Assembly: GCF_000014185.1 (NCBI RefSeq)
Contig: NC_008148.1
Coordinates: 1,178,001-1,242,000 of the forward strand
Source of the DNA: Rubrobacter xylanophilus DSM 9941
GTDB taxonomy: Bacteria; Actinomycetota; Rubrobacteria; Rubrobacterales; Rubrobacteraceae
Direction of reading: 5' to 3'
Length of the DNA: 64,000 nt
A program made the position numbers and the translations under genes. Positions 7,780 through 15,948 of this stretch are shown piece by piece; positions within the stretch are counted from its first letter, which is position 1; every line of letters begins with the position of its first letter. The notes beneath the pieces are model-generated. The model searched no databases. It saw nothing but the letters and a program-made list of their open reading frames with translations, and was not told where the DNA came from.

Positions 7780-9243
7780 CTACTCGTAGAGCTCCCGCCA
7801 GCTCCAGAGCTCTACCCGGTAGAAGCCGGGGCGGGTGGCGATGGGAAGCAGGTTGGTGGGGGCTGCGTTGCCCTTTATCTCGATGCTGCCGCTGGTGTTT
7901 GCGTAGCCGATGAGGCAGCTGTGGCCCGCACCAGTGTAGTCGCCCTCGGTGTAGACGCCGCCGCGGACGATGATCACGCCCTCAAACGGCGCGTCGTTGC
8001 CCTGCATCTCGAAGTCCCCGCCCTCCACCACGATGGTGCCTTTTCGGATGTCGCCCGTGATGAGGCCGGTCAGGGAGCTCACGACGCAGTTGCCGTCCAC
8101 GTTCCACTTGACCTTGTTGGAGCCGGTTCCGCCGGTGAACTCTATGTAGACCACGGTGCGGTGGTCCGAGTCGGAGGGCCACTCTATGTCGGTGCCGATG
8201 GTGACGGTGCCGCCCTCGCTCTCGTAGTAGTGCCGCTCTCCGGACTCGGCCTCCTGCTCGAGGGCGGTTTGCTTGAGGGTCTGGAGGTCCGGCTGGGCGT
8301 CCGGGTCGAAGGGGAAGGTCATGCGGCTCGGGTCCGGAGGGTCGGGCTGGGGATAGGCCAGGTTGCCGTAGTCGCGGCCCGGCTCGCCGCCCGAGACCGT
8401 GCCTCTCGCCCCGATGCCCGCGGCCGCGTTGGGAAGGAGGAGCTTTCTCCGGGGCTTCAGGTTGTACGGGTTCGGGTACGAGGTGAGAGGGGAGAGGGGG
8501 GTTTCGGCCCAGCTCCTGTAGGCCAGGTCGGTGCCCAGAAGGCTGGCTCCGTTTTTCACGGTAACGTCTCCCATGCTGAAGATGCTCGTGTTGTTGAGGT
8601 TCGCGGTGCCGGAGACTGTAACGTCCTGCAGGGCAAAGAAACCCTCCGGCACGCCGATCTGAGCGACCTCGTAGATCGCCTCGACCCTGCGCTTTGCGCC
8701 GTTGTACTCTCCGGTCGAAACCACCCGGAAGAACTCGCTCTCGGGATCGCCCGGGGGAGCGGCGCAGATGGCCTCGTCCTCGTCCTCCGGGCTTGCATCG
8801 CCGTTCAGCCAGTTGATGGTGACCGTGACGCTGTCGTTGCTCGCCGGGCTTCCGTCCAGGTTTCTGCGGGTGATGCCCCCGTTCTCCCAGGACCAGTCGC
8901 CGCCCGTGCGGGGGAAGAGCTCCAGATCCAGGCCACCGAGTATCCGGGAACCCAGGGGGATGTTGCAGAGAGACGAGAGGTTGTGCTCCAGAAAGTCGTC
9001 TACGTCGTAGTGTGTGGCGTAGGGGTCCCTGTAGAGCTGCTGCCTTGCGAGCTGGACGCCGGCGTCTGCCAGCTCCAGCGCCCGCTGGCCCCGGTTGACC
9101 TCCACCACTGTCTCCAGGTCGCGCTGGACGAAGACCAGAATCCCGGCGCCCATCACCCCGATCAGGACCATCACCATGATAGTCAGGCCCATGGTCATGC
9201 CCGTCTCGTCGCGCACAAGCCGCTTTGCGAGCCCGCACCCCAT
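7780..9243 (-). CDS. PilX-like minor pilin/pilus assembly protein, large
   Basis: A 487-residue protein beginning with a short basic leader and one hydrophobic helix (GMTMGLTIMVMVLIGVMGAGIL), followed by the AL.LADAG.Q.A pattern of the PilX N-terminal domain. The long C-terminal part is repetitive, beta-rich and polar, with parallel-beta-helix character (successive segments such as GGDFEMQGN, GGVYTEGDY, SGSIEIKGN). It could form or cap the pilus tip as an adhesive surface. The start ATG overlaps the preceding stop by 1 nt (TGATG). It is last in the minor pilin run. The helix-like C-terminus is an inference from sequence pattern only. Confidence 0.8.
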   Translation of the reverse strand: MGCGLAKRLVRDETGMTMGLTIMVMVLIGVMGAGILVFVQRDLETVVEVNRGQRALELADAGVQLARQQLYRDPYATHYDVDDFLEHNLSSLCNIPLGSRILGGLDLELFPRTGGDWSWENGGITRRNLDGSPASNDSVTVTINWLNGDASPEDEDEAICAAPPGDPESEFFRVVSTGEYNGAKRRVEAIYEVAQIGVPEGFFALQDVTVSGTANLNNTSIFSMGDVTVKNGASLLGTDLAYRSWAETPLSPLTSYPNPYNLKPRRKLLLPNAAAGIGARGTVSGGEPGRDYGNLAYPQPDPPDPSRMTFPFDPDAQPDLQTLKQTALEQEAESGERHYYESEGGTVTIGTDIEWPSDSDHRTVVYIEFTGGTGSNKVKWNVDGNCVVSSLTGLITGDIRKGTIVVEGGDFEMQGNDAPFEGVIIVRGGVYTEGDYTGAGHSCLIGYANTSGSIEIKGNAAPTNLLPIATRPGFYRVELWSWRELYE

Positions 9244-9866
9244 CACCGGTTCCTCAGCTCCGTCTCGGCGGCAAGCGTCTGGGTTCCACGCCCGGCGCCG
9301 CGGCCCACGCGCACCTCCAGCTTCACCCGGACCACCTCCACCTCGCTCTCGGCGGTGGCCGCGACGAGGCCGTCGCCGCTGCGCTTCAGGTACTCGATGC
9401 GCAGATCTGCCACGTTCTCCGCCACGGGCTGAGCGCTCTCGTCCCCTTTCTGGCGCATGAGCTTTTTGTCGTTGAGAAAGTAGGTGATCTCTTCGTCTTC
9501 GGGCTCCGGGTCGTCGCATCCTCCTTCTGAAACGGGCAGGTCCACCTTGCGGTCTCCGTCCAGGTCGTTGCCGAAGGCGATCTGGGTTTCGCCCATGACG
9601 GCAAACAGCCGCTCGTCGGGCGGGTTACAGGGTTTGGCGTATGGGTAGGCGGCGCGGATCTCGCGGATCATCCTCTCCATCCCGACCCGCGCGTTCTCGA
9701 CGGCCTCCACCTTGTTGTTGCTGAAGCTGAAGACCCGGAAGCTCATGTCGAAGATGGCGTGAAGGGCGAAGAATACGGCGAGCATGATGACGATGGTGAC
9801 CATCATCTCCACGAGGGTGAAGCCCTCCTCCCCGCCGCTCAGGTTTGCTTTTCGCAGGGCTTTCAC
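9243..9866 (-). CDS. PilW-like minor pilin
   Basis: A 207-residue prepilin with a 14-residue leader ending SGGEEG|FTLVEMM, the conserved glutamate at mature position 5, and a hydrophobic N-terminal helix. The remainder is a globular domain rich in acidic residues. I choose GTG at 9866 because it forms a GTGA overlap with the stop of the upstream PilV-like gene; an ATG at 9908 would lie well inside that gene. It acts as a pilus priming or tip subunit in the inner membrane and fibre by analogy with PilW. Confidence 0.83.
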   Translation of the reverse strand: MKALRKANLSGGEEGFTLVEMMVTIVIMLAVFFALHAIFDMSFRVFSFSNNKVEAVENARVGMERMIREIRAAYPYAKPCNPPDERLFAVMGETQIAFGNDLDGDRKVDLPVSEGGCDDPEPEDEEITYFLNDKKLMRQKGDESAQPVAENVADLRIEYLKRSGDGLVAATAESEVEVVRVKLEVRVGRGAGRGTQTLAAETELRNR

Positions 9867-10288
9867 CGGGCCTTGAGCCCCATGGTCGTGTAGCTTCCCT
9901 GCGGCCACCTTACGGTTACGGTAACCCGGATCAGACCCCTGTCCCGCGAGTTGTCCGCGACGAACTCCTCGCCGGATACCCGGAGGTAGTCGGTGTCCAC
10001 GGTGTAGGTGGAGCCCGCAGGCAGCTCCGAGCCGGCGGCGAGGAGCGATGAAGGGGACGCGGACACGGGATATCTGGCCTTGAGCTGCTCGTAGGGGAGG
10101 CTCTTGGCCTCCTCCAGCTTGCCGGAGGCGAAGGCCCGTGCCCTGTCGTAGTTGCCGCCGAGGGTGGCGCTCTCGAGCCCCACGTCGAACATCGCGACCA
10201 TCGGGACGATGGCCATGGTGAGGATCATGATGGAGACCAGCACCTCCACCAGCGAGTAGCCGGACTCGTCTCCGAGGTGCTTACTCAA
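9863..10288 (-). CDS. PilV-like minor pilin
   Basis: A 141-residue prepilin. The leader is only about 10 residues (MSKHLGDESG|YSLVEVL), with tyrosine instead of phenylalanine after the cleavage site and the usual glutamate at mature position 5. The hydrophobic helix SIMILTMAIVPMVAMF follows. The downstream domain ends with a VTVTVRWPQG strand typical of PilV. It overlaps the GspH-like gene by 8 nt and the PilW-like gene by 4 nt, so all three are translationally linked. Confidence 0.85.
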   Translation of the reverse strand: MSKHLGDESGYSLVEVLVSIMILTMAIVPMVAMFDVGLESATLGGNYDRARAFASGKLEEAKSLPYEQLKARYPVSASPSSLLAAGSELPAGSTYTVDTDYLRVSGEEFVADNSRDRGLIRVTVTVRWPQGSYTTMGLKAR

Positions 10289-10862
10289 CCCTGACCCTCG
10301 AGGTGGCGGACAGAAAGACGACCCTGCGTTCCGGGTCGCCGTCGATGGTTACCCTCGCCGATCCGCTGGGGCCGTACCGCGCCCACACGGAGCCGTCGGA
10401 GTTGAACTCCAGGGTGCGGGTGGTGCCCGCGGAGGAGGGAGGAGCCATCCAGGTCTCGGCGGGCGAGGGGTCCTTCAGGTGCGGGGCGTGGTCCCGTATC
10501 TTCACGCCTGCGGGGAAAGTGCGCTGTGTGGTGGATACCACGACCGGGGTGGGGTCTCCATCTTCGTAGGGGGCTTTGAGCTTCACGAGGAGGTAGTCCG
10601 GGCCCGCCTCTTCCTCCTCCCGCTCGGGGTAGAGAACGACCCGCCAGTCGGTGAGCTGGTTGGTGGCCCGGGCGTGGGCCAGCCGCAGGTCGGCGGCGAG
10701 CTGGTTCGCCGCGGCGTCCACCCGCCGCTGCTCCAGGATGCCGAGCAGGATGATGATGGCTATGGCGAGGAGTATCCCCATTATGGCTATGGCGGTCATG
10801 AGCTCGGGCAGGGTGAAGCCCTCCTCGGTGCCGCCGTTGCGCTCTTTGCTCTGCGAATGCAT
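10281..10862 (-). CDS. GspH/FimT-type minor pseudopilin
   Basis: A 193-residue prepilin with leader MHSQSKERNGGTEEG|FTLPELM; proline at mature position 4 and glutamate at 5 keep the consensus. The hydrophobic helix runs to about residue 45, followed by the LAADLRLAHARA segment common to GspH/FimT. The start is ATG 10862, with GAGGGAGGGG directly upstream. The gene follows the sigma factor gene by 8 nt. It is expected to help initiate the pilus together with the PilV/PilW/PilX-like proteins. Confidence 0.87.
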   Translation of the reverse strand: MHSQSKERNGGTEEGFTLPELMTAIAIMGILLAIAIIILLGILEQRRVDAAANQLAADLRLAHARATNQLTDWRVVLYPEREEEEAGPDYLLVKLKAPYEDGDPTPVVVSTTQRTFPAGVKIRDHAPHLKDPSPAETWMAPPSSAGTTRTLEFNSDGSVWARYGPSGSARVTIDGDPERRVVFLSATSRVRVE

Positions 10863-10870
10863 CCCCTCCC

Positions 10871-11644
10871 TCAGGCTGCCGGGCTGTAGTCTTGCTCGCC
10901 CTCCGGTCCGAGCTTCCGGGCGAGGCTCTTCACCGCCGAGGCCACCAGCCGGGAGACCTTCCGCTGGGGCAGCCCGAGGCGGCGCCCTATCTCCGTCTGC
11001 GAGAGGTCTTTGTAGAAGAACAGGTACACCGCCTTGCGCTGCAGCTCGCTGAGGGACTCGAGCGCCTCCTCGAGCCAGATGCGGTCCTCCACCGGGAGCG
11101 AGAAGCTCTCGTAGTGGAGGCTGCGTATGGCGCCGAGGTCGGGCTCCTCGTCGAGCGAGGAGACGCTGGTGGCCAGATAGACCTTCATCAGCTCGCGGAT
11201 GCCCTCGGGCGTGATGTTCGCCTCGCGGGCGACCTCCTCGGGGAGCGGGGGGCGGCCCAGCTCGCGGGTGAGATGGGCGGTGGCCTCCGAGACGCGGGCG
11301 TAGAGGCCGGAGGCCCACCGGGGGCGGCGCACCAGCCCCGAGTCCCGGAGGTGGTGCCGGATCTCGCCCTCCATCATCGAGTAGGCGTAGGAGGAGAAGG
11401 CGGCCCCGGAGGAGGGGTCGTAGCCGTTCACGGCCTTCATGAGCCCCACGTAGCCCGCCTGCAGCAAGTCCTCGTAGGGCTCGCCCGAGGAGCCGGCGTA
11501 GCGGCGCGCGATGCTCTTGAGCAGGGCCCCGTGGGAGGCGAACAGGCGCTCCAGCGCCCGGCGGTCGCCCCCGTCGCGGTAGGCCGCGACGAGCTCTGCG
11601 GCCCGTGCTCTGCGGGATGGTGCCTGTCTCGTTGCTGCGGTCAA
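10871..11644 (-). CDS. RNA polymerase sigma factor, sigma-70 family (SigF/SigB/FliA-like)
   Basis: A 257-residue group-3 sigma factor. Region 2 (about 58-100) contains EDLLQAGYVGLMKAVNGYD and the FSSYAYSMMEGEIRHHLRD promoter-melting helix. Region 3 (about 125-155) and a region 4 helix-turn-helix (about 195-245, SQTEIGRRLGLPQRKVSRL) follow. It has no region 1. The gene sits inside the pilus operon, between pilC and the minor pilins, with 8 nt spacing on each side, so it is co-expressed with the motor genes. It may direct transcription of the pilin genes, but no target promoter could be proven. No anti-sigma gene lies beside it. Confidence 0.92.
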   Translation of the reverse strand: MTAATRQAPSRRARAAELVAAYRDGGDRRALERLFASHGALLKSIARRYAGSSGEPYEDLLQAGYVGLMKAVNGYDPSSGAAFSSYAYSMMEGEIRHHLRDSGLVRRPRWASGLYARVSEATAHLTRELGRPPLPEEVAREANITPEGIRELMKVYLATSVSSLDEEPDLGAIRSLHYESFSLPVEDRIWLEEALESLSELQRKAVYLFFYKDLSQTEIGRRLGLPQRKVSRLVASAVKSLARKLGPEGEQDYSPAA

Positions 11645-11652
11645 GTGCTCTC

Positions 11653-12864
11653 CTACTCGATAAGCTCGAAGATCCGGAACATCGGGAGGTACATGGAGAT
11701 GATGATCCCGCCCACGATCCCCCCGACGATCACGATCATGACGGGCTCTATGATGGAGGTGAGGGCCTTCACCGCCGCCTCCACCTCGGACTCGTAGAAG
11801 TCCGCTATCTTGCCGAGCATCCCCTCCAGATCGCCGGTCTCCTCGCCGACGGCGATCATGCGGGTGACCATGGGCGGGAAGACGGCCTCGCCCTCCAGGG
11901 GCCGGTGGAGCGGGTGGCCCTCCCGGATGGCGTCCCGGCTCTTCATGAGGGCGTTCTCCACCACCCAGTTGCCGGAGGAGGCGGCGGTGATCTCTATGGC
12001 CTGCAGGATGGGCACGCCGGCGGCGACGAGCGAGCCGAGCGTGCGGGCGAAGCGGGCGAGCACGGCCTTTCTGACGGTCTCCCCGATCCTGAGGGGTATC
12101 CGGAGCACCGTCCTGCCCCAGAACCTCCGGCCCTCCTCGGTCCGGAGCCAGCGCGCGAACAGGAGGCCCCCGCCCGCGAGCGCCGCCGCCAGGGCGAGCC
12201 CCCAGGGCCCGGTGAGCAGGTCGGAGATCCCCATCGCGATCCGGGTCGGCAGCGGGAGCGTCCCGCCCAGATCCTCGAACATGCGGGCGAAGATGGGGAC
12301 GATGAAGATGAGCATGAACGCCGCGGCGAGCACCGCCGCCACCAGCACCACGGCCGGGTAGGCGAGGGCGCTCTTTATCTTGCGCCGCAGCTCCTGGTCC
12401 TTCTCCAGCTGGGAGGCGACACGCAGGAGCACCCGGTCCAGCACCCCGCCGACCTCCCCGGCCCGCACCATCTCCACGTACAGCCGCCCGAAGACCTCGG
12501 GGTGCCGCTCCAGCGCCTCCGAGAGCGCCATCCCGGCCTCCACGTCGGAGCGGACCTTCACGATGACGTCGCGCAGCTTCTTGTTGGCGGTCTGCTCCTC
12601 GAGGATGTGGAGCGCCCGCACGATGGGCAGACCGGCGTTGATCATGGTGGAGAGCTGCCGGGTGAACACCACGAGATCCCCGAGCCGCACCCGCTTGAAG
12701 GGCTCCAGGATGTCCCTCTGCCCGACGCCCTGCTCCTTGACCTCGATGACCAAAAGCCCCTGGCTGCGCAGCGCCGCGGCGACGGACATCGGGTCCGGGC
12801 CCTCCACGGTGTCCCGCACCACCTGCCCCTGCCGGTCGCGGGCCTTGTAGGCGAAGACGCCCAC
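11653..12864 (-). CDS. pilC: Type IV pilus inner-membrane platform protein PilC
   Basis: A 403-residue protein with the duplicated T2SSF domain. The N-terminal YKARDRQGQ start and the FTRQLSTMINAGLPIVRAL motif mark the first repeat; FARTLGSLVAAGVPILQAI marks the second. About three TM helices separate and follow the domains. PilC is the platform that couples the PilB and PilT ATPases to pilin insertion and removal. It begins with GTG immediately after the pilT stop (0 nt spacing) and precedes the sigma gene by 8 nt. Length is normal for the family. Confidence 0.95.
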   Translation of the reverse strand: MGVFAYKARDRQGQVVRDTVEGPDPMSVAAALRSQGLLVIEVKEQGVGQRDILEPFKRVRLGDLVVFTRQLSTMINAGLPIVRALHILEEQTANKKLRDVIVKVRSDVEAGMALSEALERHPEVFGRLYVEMVRAGEVGGVLDRVLLRVASQLEKDQELRRKIKSALAYPAVVLVAAVLAAAFMLIFIVPIFARMFEDLGGTLPLPTRIAMGISDLLTGPWGLALAAALAGGGLLFARWLRTEEGRRFWGRTVLRIPLRIGETVRKAVLARFARTLGSLVAAGVPILQAIEITAASSGNWVVENALMKSRDAIREGHPLHRPLEGEAVFPPMVTRMIAVGEETGDLEGMLGKIADFYESEVEAAVKALTSIIEPVMIVIVGGIVGGIIISMYLPMFRIFELIE

Positions 12865-13968
12865 CTAGAAGACCCCCCGCGCGCCGCCCGCGTAGGCCCC
12901 GGCGAGCCGCCGCAGCTCGTCGGGGTTCGAGGCGTGCCGCCCGGCCTCCTCGGGGGAGACCACGCCCCGGCGGACGAGGCCCGCGAGCGCGGCGTCGAGC
13001 GTCTGCATCCCGAACTTGCCGCCGGTCTGCATCGCGGAGTAGAGCTGGTGGTTCTTCCCCTCCCGGATGAGGTTGCGCACCCCCGGGGTGGCCACGAGCA
13101 CCTCGCAGGCCACCACCCGCCCGCGGCCGTCGCGCCGCCTGAGGAGCGTCTGGGTGACGATGCCCTGCAGCGCGTTGGCCAGCTGCGCGCGCACCTGGGC
13201 CTGCTGGTGGGGCGGGAAGACGTCCACGATGCGGTCCACGGTCTGCGGGGCGTCCTGGGTGTGGAGCGTCCCGAAGACCAGGTGGCCGGTCTCCGCGGCG
13301 GTGACGGCGAGCGAGATGGTCTCGAGGTCCCGCATCTCCCCCACCAGGATCACGTCCGGGTCCTGCCGCAGCACGTGCCGGAGCGCCGCGGCGAAGCTGC
13401 GGGTGTCGGAGGAGACCTCCCGCTGGTTGACGATGCAGCGCTTGTGCCGGTGCAGGAACTCTATGGGGTCCTCGATGCTCATGATGTGGCCGCTGCGGGT
13501 CTCGTTGATGCGGTCGATCATGGCGGCGAGCGTGGTGGACTTGCCGCTGCCGGTGGGCCCGGTGACGAGCACGAGCCCGCGCGGCTTCTCGGTGAGCCCC
13601 TCCACGGCCTCGGGGAGCCCCAGCTCGCCGAGGCCCTTTATCTCGTGGGGGATGGCCCGGAAGGCGGCCCCGAGCGAGCCCCGCTGGAAGTAGACGTTGA
13701 CCCGGAAGCGGGCCGCGCCGGGGACGGAGTAGGAGAAGTCCAGCTCCCAGTCGTTCTCCAGCCGCCGCCGCTGCTCGTCGGTGAGGATGTCGTAGACGAG
13801 GTCGCGGGTGGCCACCGGGGTGAGCGGCGGGTGGTCCAGAGGCCGCACCTCGCCGTCCACGCGCACCGCCGGCGGGCTGCCCGCCGTGAGGTGCAGGTCG
13901 CTGGCCCCGGCCTCGAGCATCTCAAGCAGGAAGTCCCCGAGCCCGTTCTCCGCCACCATGCCGCTCAT
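12865..13968 (-). CDS. pilT: Pilus retraction ATPase PilT (copy 1)
   Basis: A 367-residue hexameric ATPase that drives pilus disassembly. The N-terminal PAS-like part has GASDLHLTAGSPP. Walker A GPTGSGKST is at about 137-145. The Asp box, Walker B (DPDVILVGEMRD) and His box (TGHLVFGTLHT) are all present. The start ATG overlaps the pilB stop by 4 nt (ATGA). A second, divergent pilT-like gene lies at 15949-17064; the two share the same domain order but differ at their termini. Confidence 0.95.
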   Translation of the reverse strand: MSGMVAENGLGDFLLEMLEAGASDLHLTAGSPPAVRVDGEVRPLDHPPLTPVATRDLVYDILTDEQRRRLENDWELDFSYSVPGAARFRVNVYFQRGSLGAAFRAIPHEIKGLGELGLPEAVEGLTEKPRGLVLVTGPTGSGKSTTLAAMIDRINETRSGHIMSIEDPIEFLHRHKRCIVNQREVSSDTRSFAAALRHVLRQDPDVILVGEMRDLETISLAVTAAETGHLVFGTLHTQDAPQTVDRIVDVFPPHQQAQVRAQLANALQGIVTQTLLRRRDGRGRVVACEVLVATPGVRNLIREGKNHQLYSAMQTGGKFGMQTLDAALAGLVRRGVVSPEEAGRHASNPDELRRLAGAYAGGARGVF

Positions 13969-15683
13969 ACCACCGTCCTCAACGCTTCCTCGATCGTCGT
14001 CGTGCCGCGGGCCGCCTTCAGGAGCGCGTCCTCCCGCAGCCGCACCATCCCGCCCGCCTCGGCCGCCCGGGCGATCTCCGCGGTGGAGGCGCGCCGCAGG
14101 ACGAGCTCCCCCACCGCCTCGTCCACCATCATCAGCTCGTAGACCCCGATCCTGCCCCGGTAGCCGGTCCCGCCGCACCACTCGCAGCCCACCGCCCGGT
14201 GAAAGCTCGCCTCCTCCTCGGAGATCAGCTGGAAGGGGAAGCCGATGCCCTCGAGCAGGCCCCTCTCCACCTCCGCCGGCCTCCGGCACCGCTCGCACAG
14301 CCGGCGGGCGAGCCGCTGGGCGACCACGCAGTCCACCGCCGAGGCGGTCAGGAAGGGCTCCACGCCCATGTCGGTGAGGCGGGTGAGCGCCCCGGGGGCG
14401 TCGCTGGTGTGGAGCGTGGCCAGGACCAGATGCCCGGTGAGGGCGGACTCCACCGCGATCTTGGCGGTCTCGTGGTCTCTTATCTCCCCGATCATCACGA
14501 CGTCCGGGTCGCTGCGCAGGATGCTCCTGAGCGCGGAGGCGAAGCTCAGGCCGATGCGGGGGTTGACCTGGATCTGGTTTATCCCCTCGATCCTGTACTC
14601 CACCGGGTCCTCCACGGTGATGATGTTCTTCCGGGGGTCGTTGAGCTCGGCGAGCGTGGCGTACAGGGTGGTGGACTTGCCGCTGCCGGTGGGCCCGGTG
14701 ACGAGGATCGCCCCGTAGGGCCTGCGGAAGACGCTCTCGTAGCGGCGGTGGAGCTCCGGGGAGAGCCCGAGCTCCGGCAGCCGGGCCGCGGCGTGCGAGT
14801 TGTCCAGCAGCCGCAGCACGACCTTCTCCCCGTGCACGGTGGGCAGCGAGGCCACCCGGAAGTCCACCTTCTGCTGCCCGATCCTCACCGAGAACCGCCC
14901 GTCCTGCGGCAGCCGCCGCTCGGCGATGTCCAGCCCGGAGACGAGCTTGAGCCGGGAGATCACCCCGCTCTGCAGCCTGTGGGGGATGGACATGACCTCC
15001 CGGAGCAGTCCGTCCACCCGGACCCTCACGGCGAGCCTGCCGGGGCGCGGCTCGAGGTGGATGTCCGAGGCCCCGTCGGAGATGGCCTGCTGCAGGATGG
15101 AGCTCACCAGCCGTATGACGGGCCGCTCCTCGGCCCCTGCCCCGGCCCCGAGGTCGAGGTCGTCGTCCTCTTCCCGCGCCTCACGAAGCTCCGCCTCCCG
15201 CAGGATGCCGGTCACCCGCTCGTCCACGGCGAAGAGCTTTATCTGCAGCCTGCGGATGGCCTCCTCGGTGGCCACCACCGGGGTGACGGGGTAGCCGGAG
15301 AGCATCCGCAGGTCGTCGAGCGCCTGCAGGTCGGTGGGGTCCGCGAGGGCGGCCACGAGCCTCCCCTCCTCCAGCCGCAGGGGGAGCGCCCTGTGGCGGC
15401 GCAGCACCCTCTCCGGGACGAGGCCGAGCGCGGCCGGGTCCACGTCCCGCTCGGAGGGCTCGAGGTAGCCGAGCCCGAGCCGCCGCGCCCGGGCCCGCGC
15501 CAGCTCCTCGGCCGAGACGTACCCCAGGGAGACGAGGATCTGGCCGAGATCCCGGGGGTCGTGCTTCTGGGCCTCCACGGCGCGGTGCAGCTGCTCCTCG
15601 GTGAGGCTCCCCTCCGAGAGCAGGAGGCTCCAGACGCTGCGGTTTCTCTCCCTGCCTCCCGTTGTCCCGGATCCTGCGGCCAT
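13965..15683 (-). CDS. pilB: Pilus extension ATPase PilB
   Basis: A 572-residue T2SSE-family ATPase powering pilus assembly. An N-terminal GspE-N/MshEN-like domain (about 20-160, LGQILVSLGYVSAEEL) is of the type that binds c-di-GMP in some PilB proteins. The ATPase core has Walker A GPTGSGKST and Walker B DPDVVMIGEIRD. A zinc-binding tetracysteine (CERC ... CEWC) sits near the C-terminus, a PilB/GspE mark absent from PilT. The start is ATG 15683 with ACAGGAGAGC upstream. It leads the leftward pilus operon. The nearby GGDEF-EAL gene makes c-di-GMP control plausible but unproven. Confidence 0.95.
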   Translation of the reverse strand: MAAGSGTTGGRERNRSVWSLLLSEGSLTEEQLHRAVEAQKHDPRDLGQILVSLGYVSAEELARARARRLGLGYLEPSERDVDPAALGLVPERVLRRHRALPLRLEEGRLVAALADPTDLQALDDLRMLSGYPVTPVVATEEAIRRLQIKLFAVDERVTGILREAELREAREEDDDLDLGAGAGAEERPVIRLVSSILQQAISDGASDIHLEPRPGRLAVRVRVDGLLREVMSIPHRLQSGVISRLKLVSGLDIAERRLPQDGRFSVRIGQQKVDFRVASLPTVHGEKVVLRLLDNSHAAARLPELGLSPELHRRYESVFRRPYGAILVTGPTGSGKSTTLYATLAELNDPRKNIITVEDPVEYRIEGINQIQVNPRIGLSFASALRSILRSDPDVVMIGEIRDHETAKIAVESALTGHLVLATLHTSDAPGALTRLTDMGVEPFLTASAVDCVVAQRLARRLCERCRRPAEVERGLLEGIGFPFQLISEEEASFHRAVGCEWCGGTGYRGRIGVYELMMVDEAVGELVLRRASTAEIARAAEAGGMVRLREDALLKAARGTTTIEEALRTVV

Positions 15684-15838
15684 GCTCTCCTGTCTAGTCT
15701 TCCTCCCGCTTTGCGCAAGAGGGCGTCCCCTCCTCCTGCCCGGGTTCTCCAGCCCTCCGCGAGAAGCGACGCTTGCCCGTCTCTGCATGGGGGGTTATCG
15801 GCGGGAGGGGGCGCTTTCTTTAGGGCCTGCGGGGCAGG

Positions 15839-15857
15839 ATTACACTCTTCGTGTGAT
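15839..15857. promoter_or_regulatory. Imperfect palindrome in the pilB/pilT2 divergent region
   Basis: ATTACAC at 15839-15845 faces GTGTGAT at 15851-15857 across 5 nt, with six of seven positions symmetric. It lies in the 265-nt gap between pilB (leftward) and the second pilT (rightward), where both promoters must be. The shape suits a dimeric helix-turn-helix repressor. No other gene is visible in this gap. Confidence 0.35.
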
Positions 15858-15948
15858 TTCGTTCACCCGCGGCGTAAAGGTTCCATCCCCCCCGTCCGAT
15901 AAACCCTGCTGCTCGGGGTTGTCGTACGAGGCGTGCTTGCGGAGGAAG

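Noticed and set aside
11605..14142. Long open frame of 845 codons on the plus strand
   Set aside because: It lies antisense to pilC and pilT, is rich in Gly/Arg/His/Pro without any domain, and arises from high GC at third positions of the real genes.
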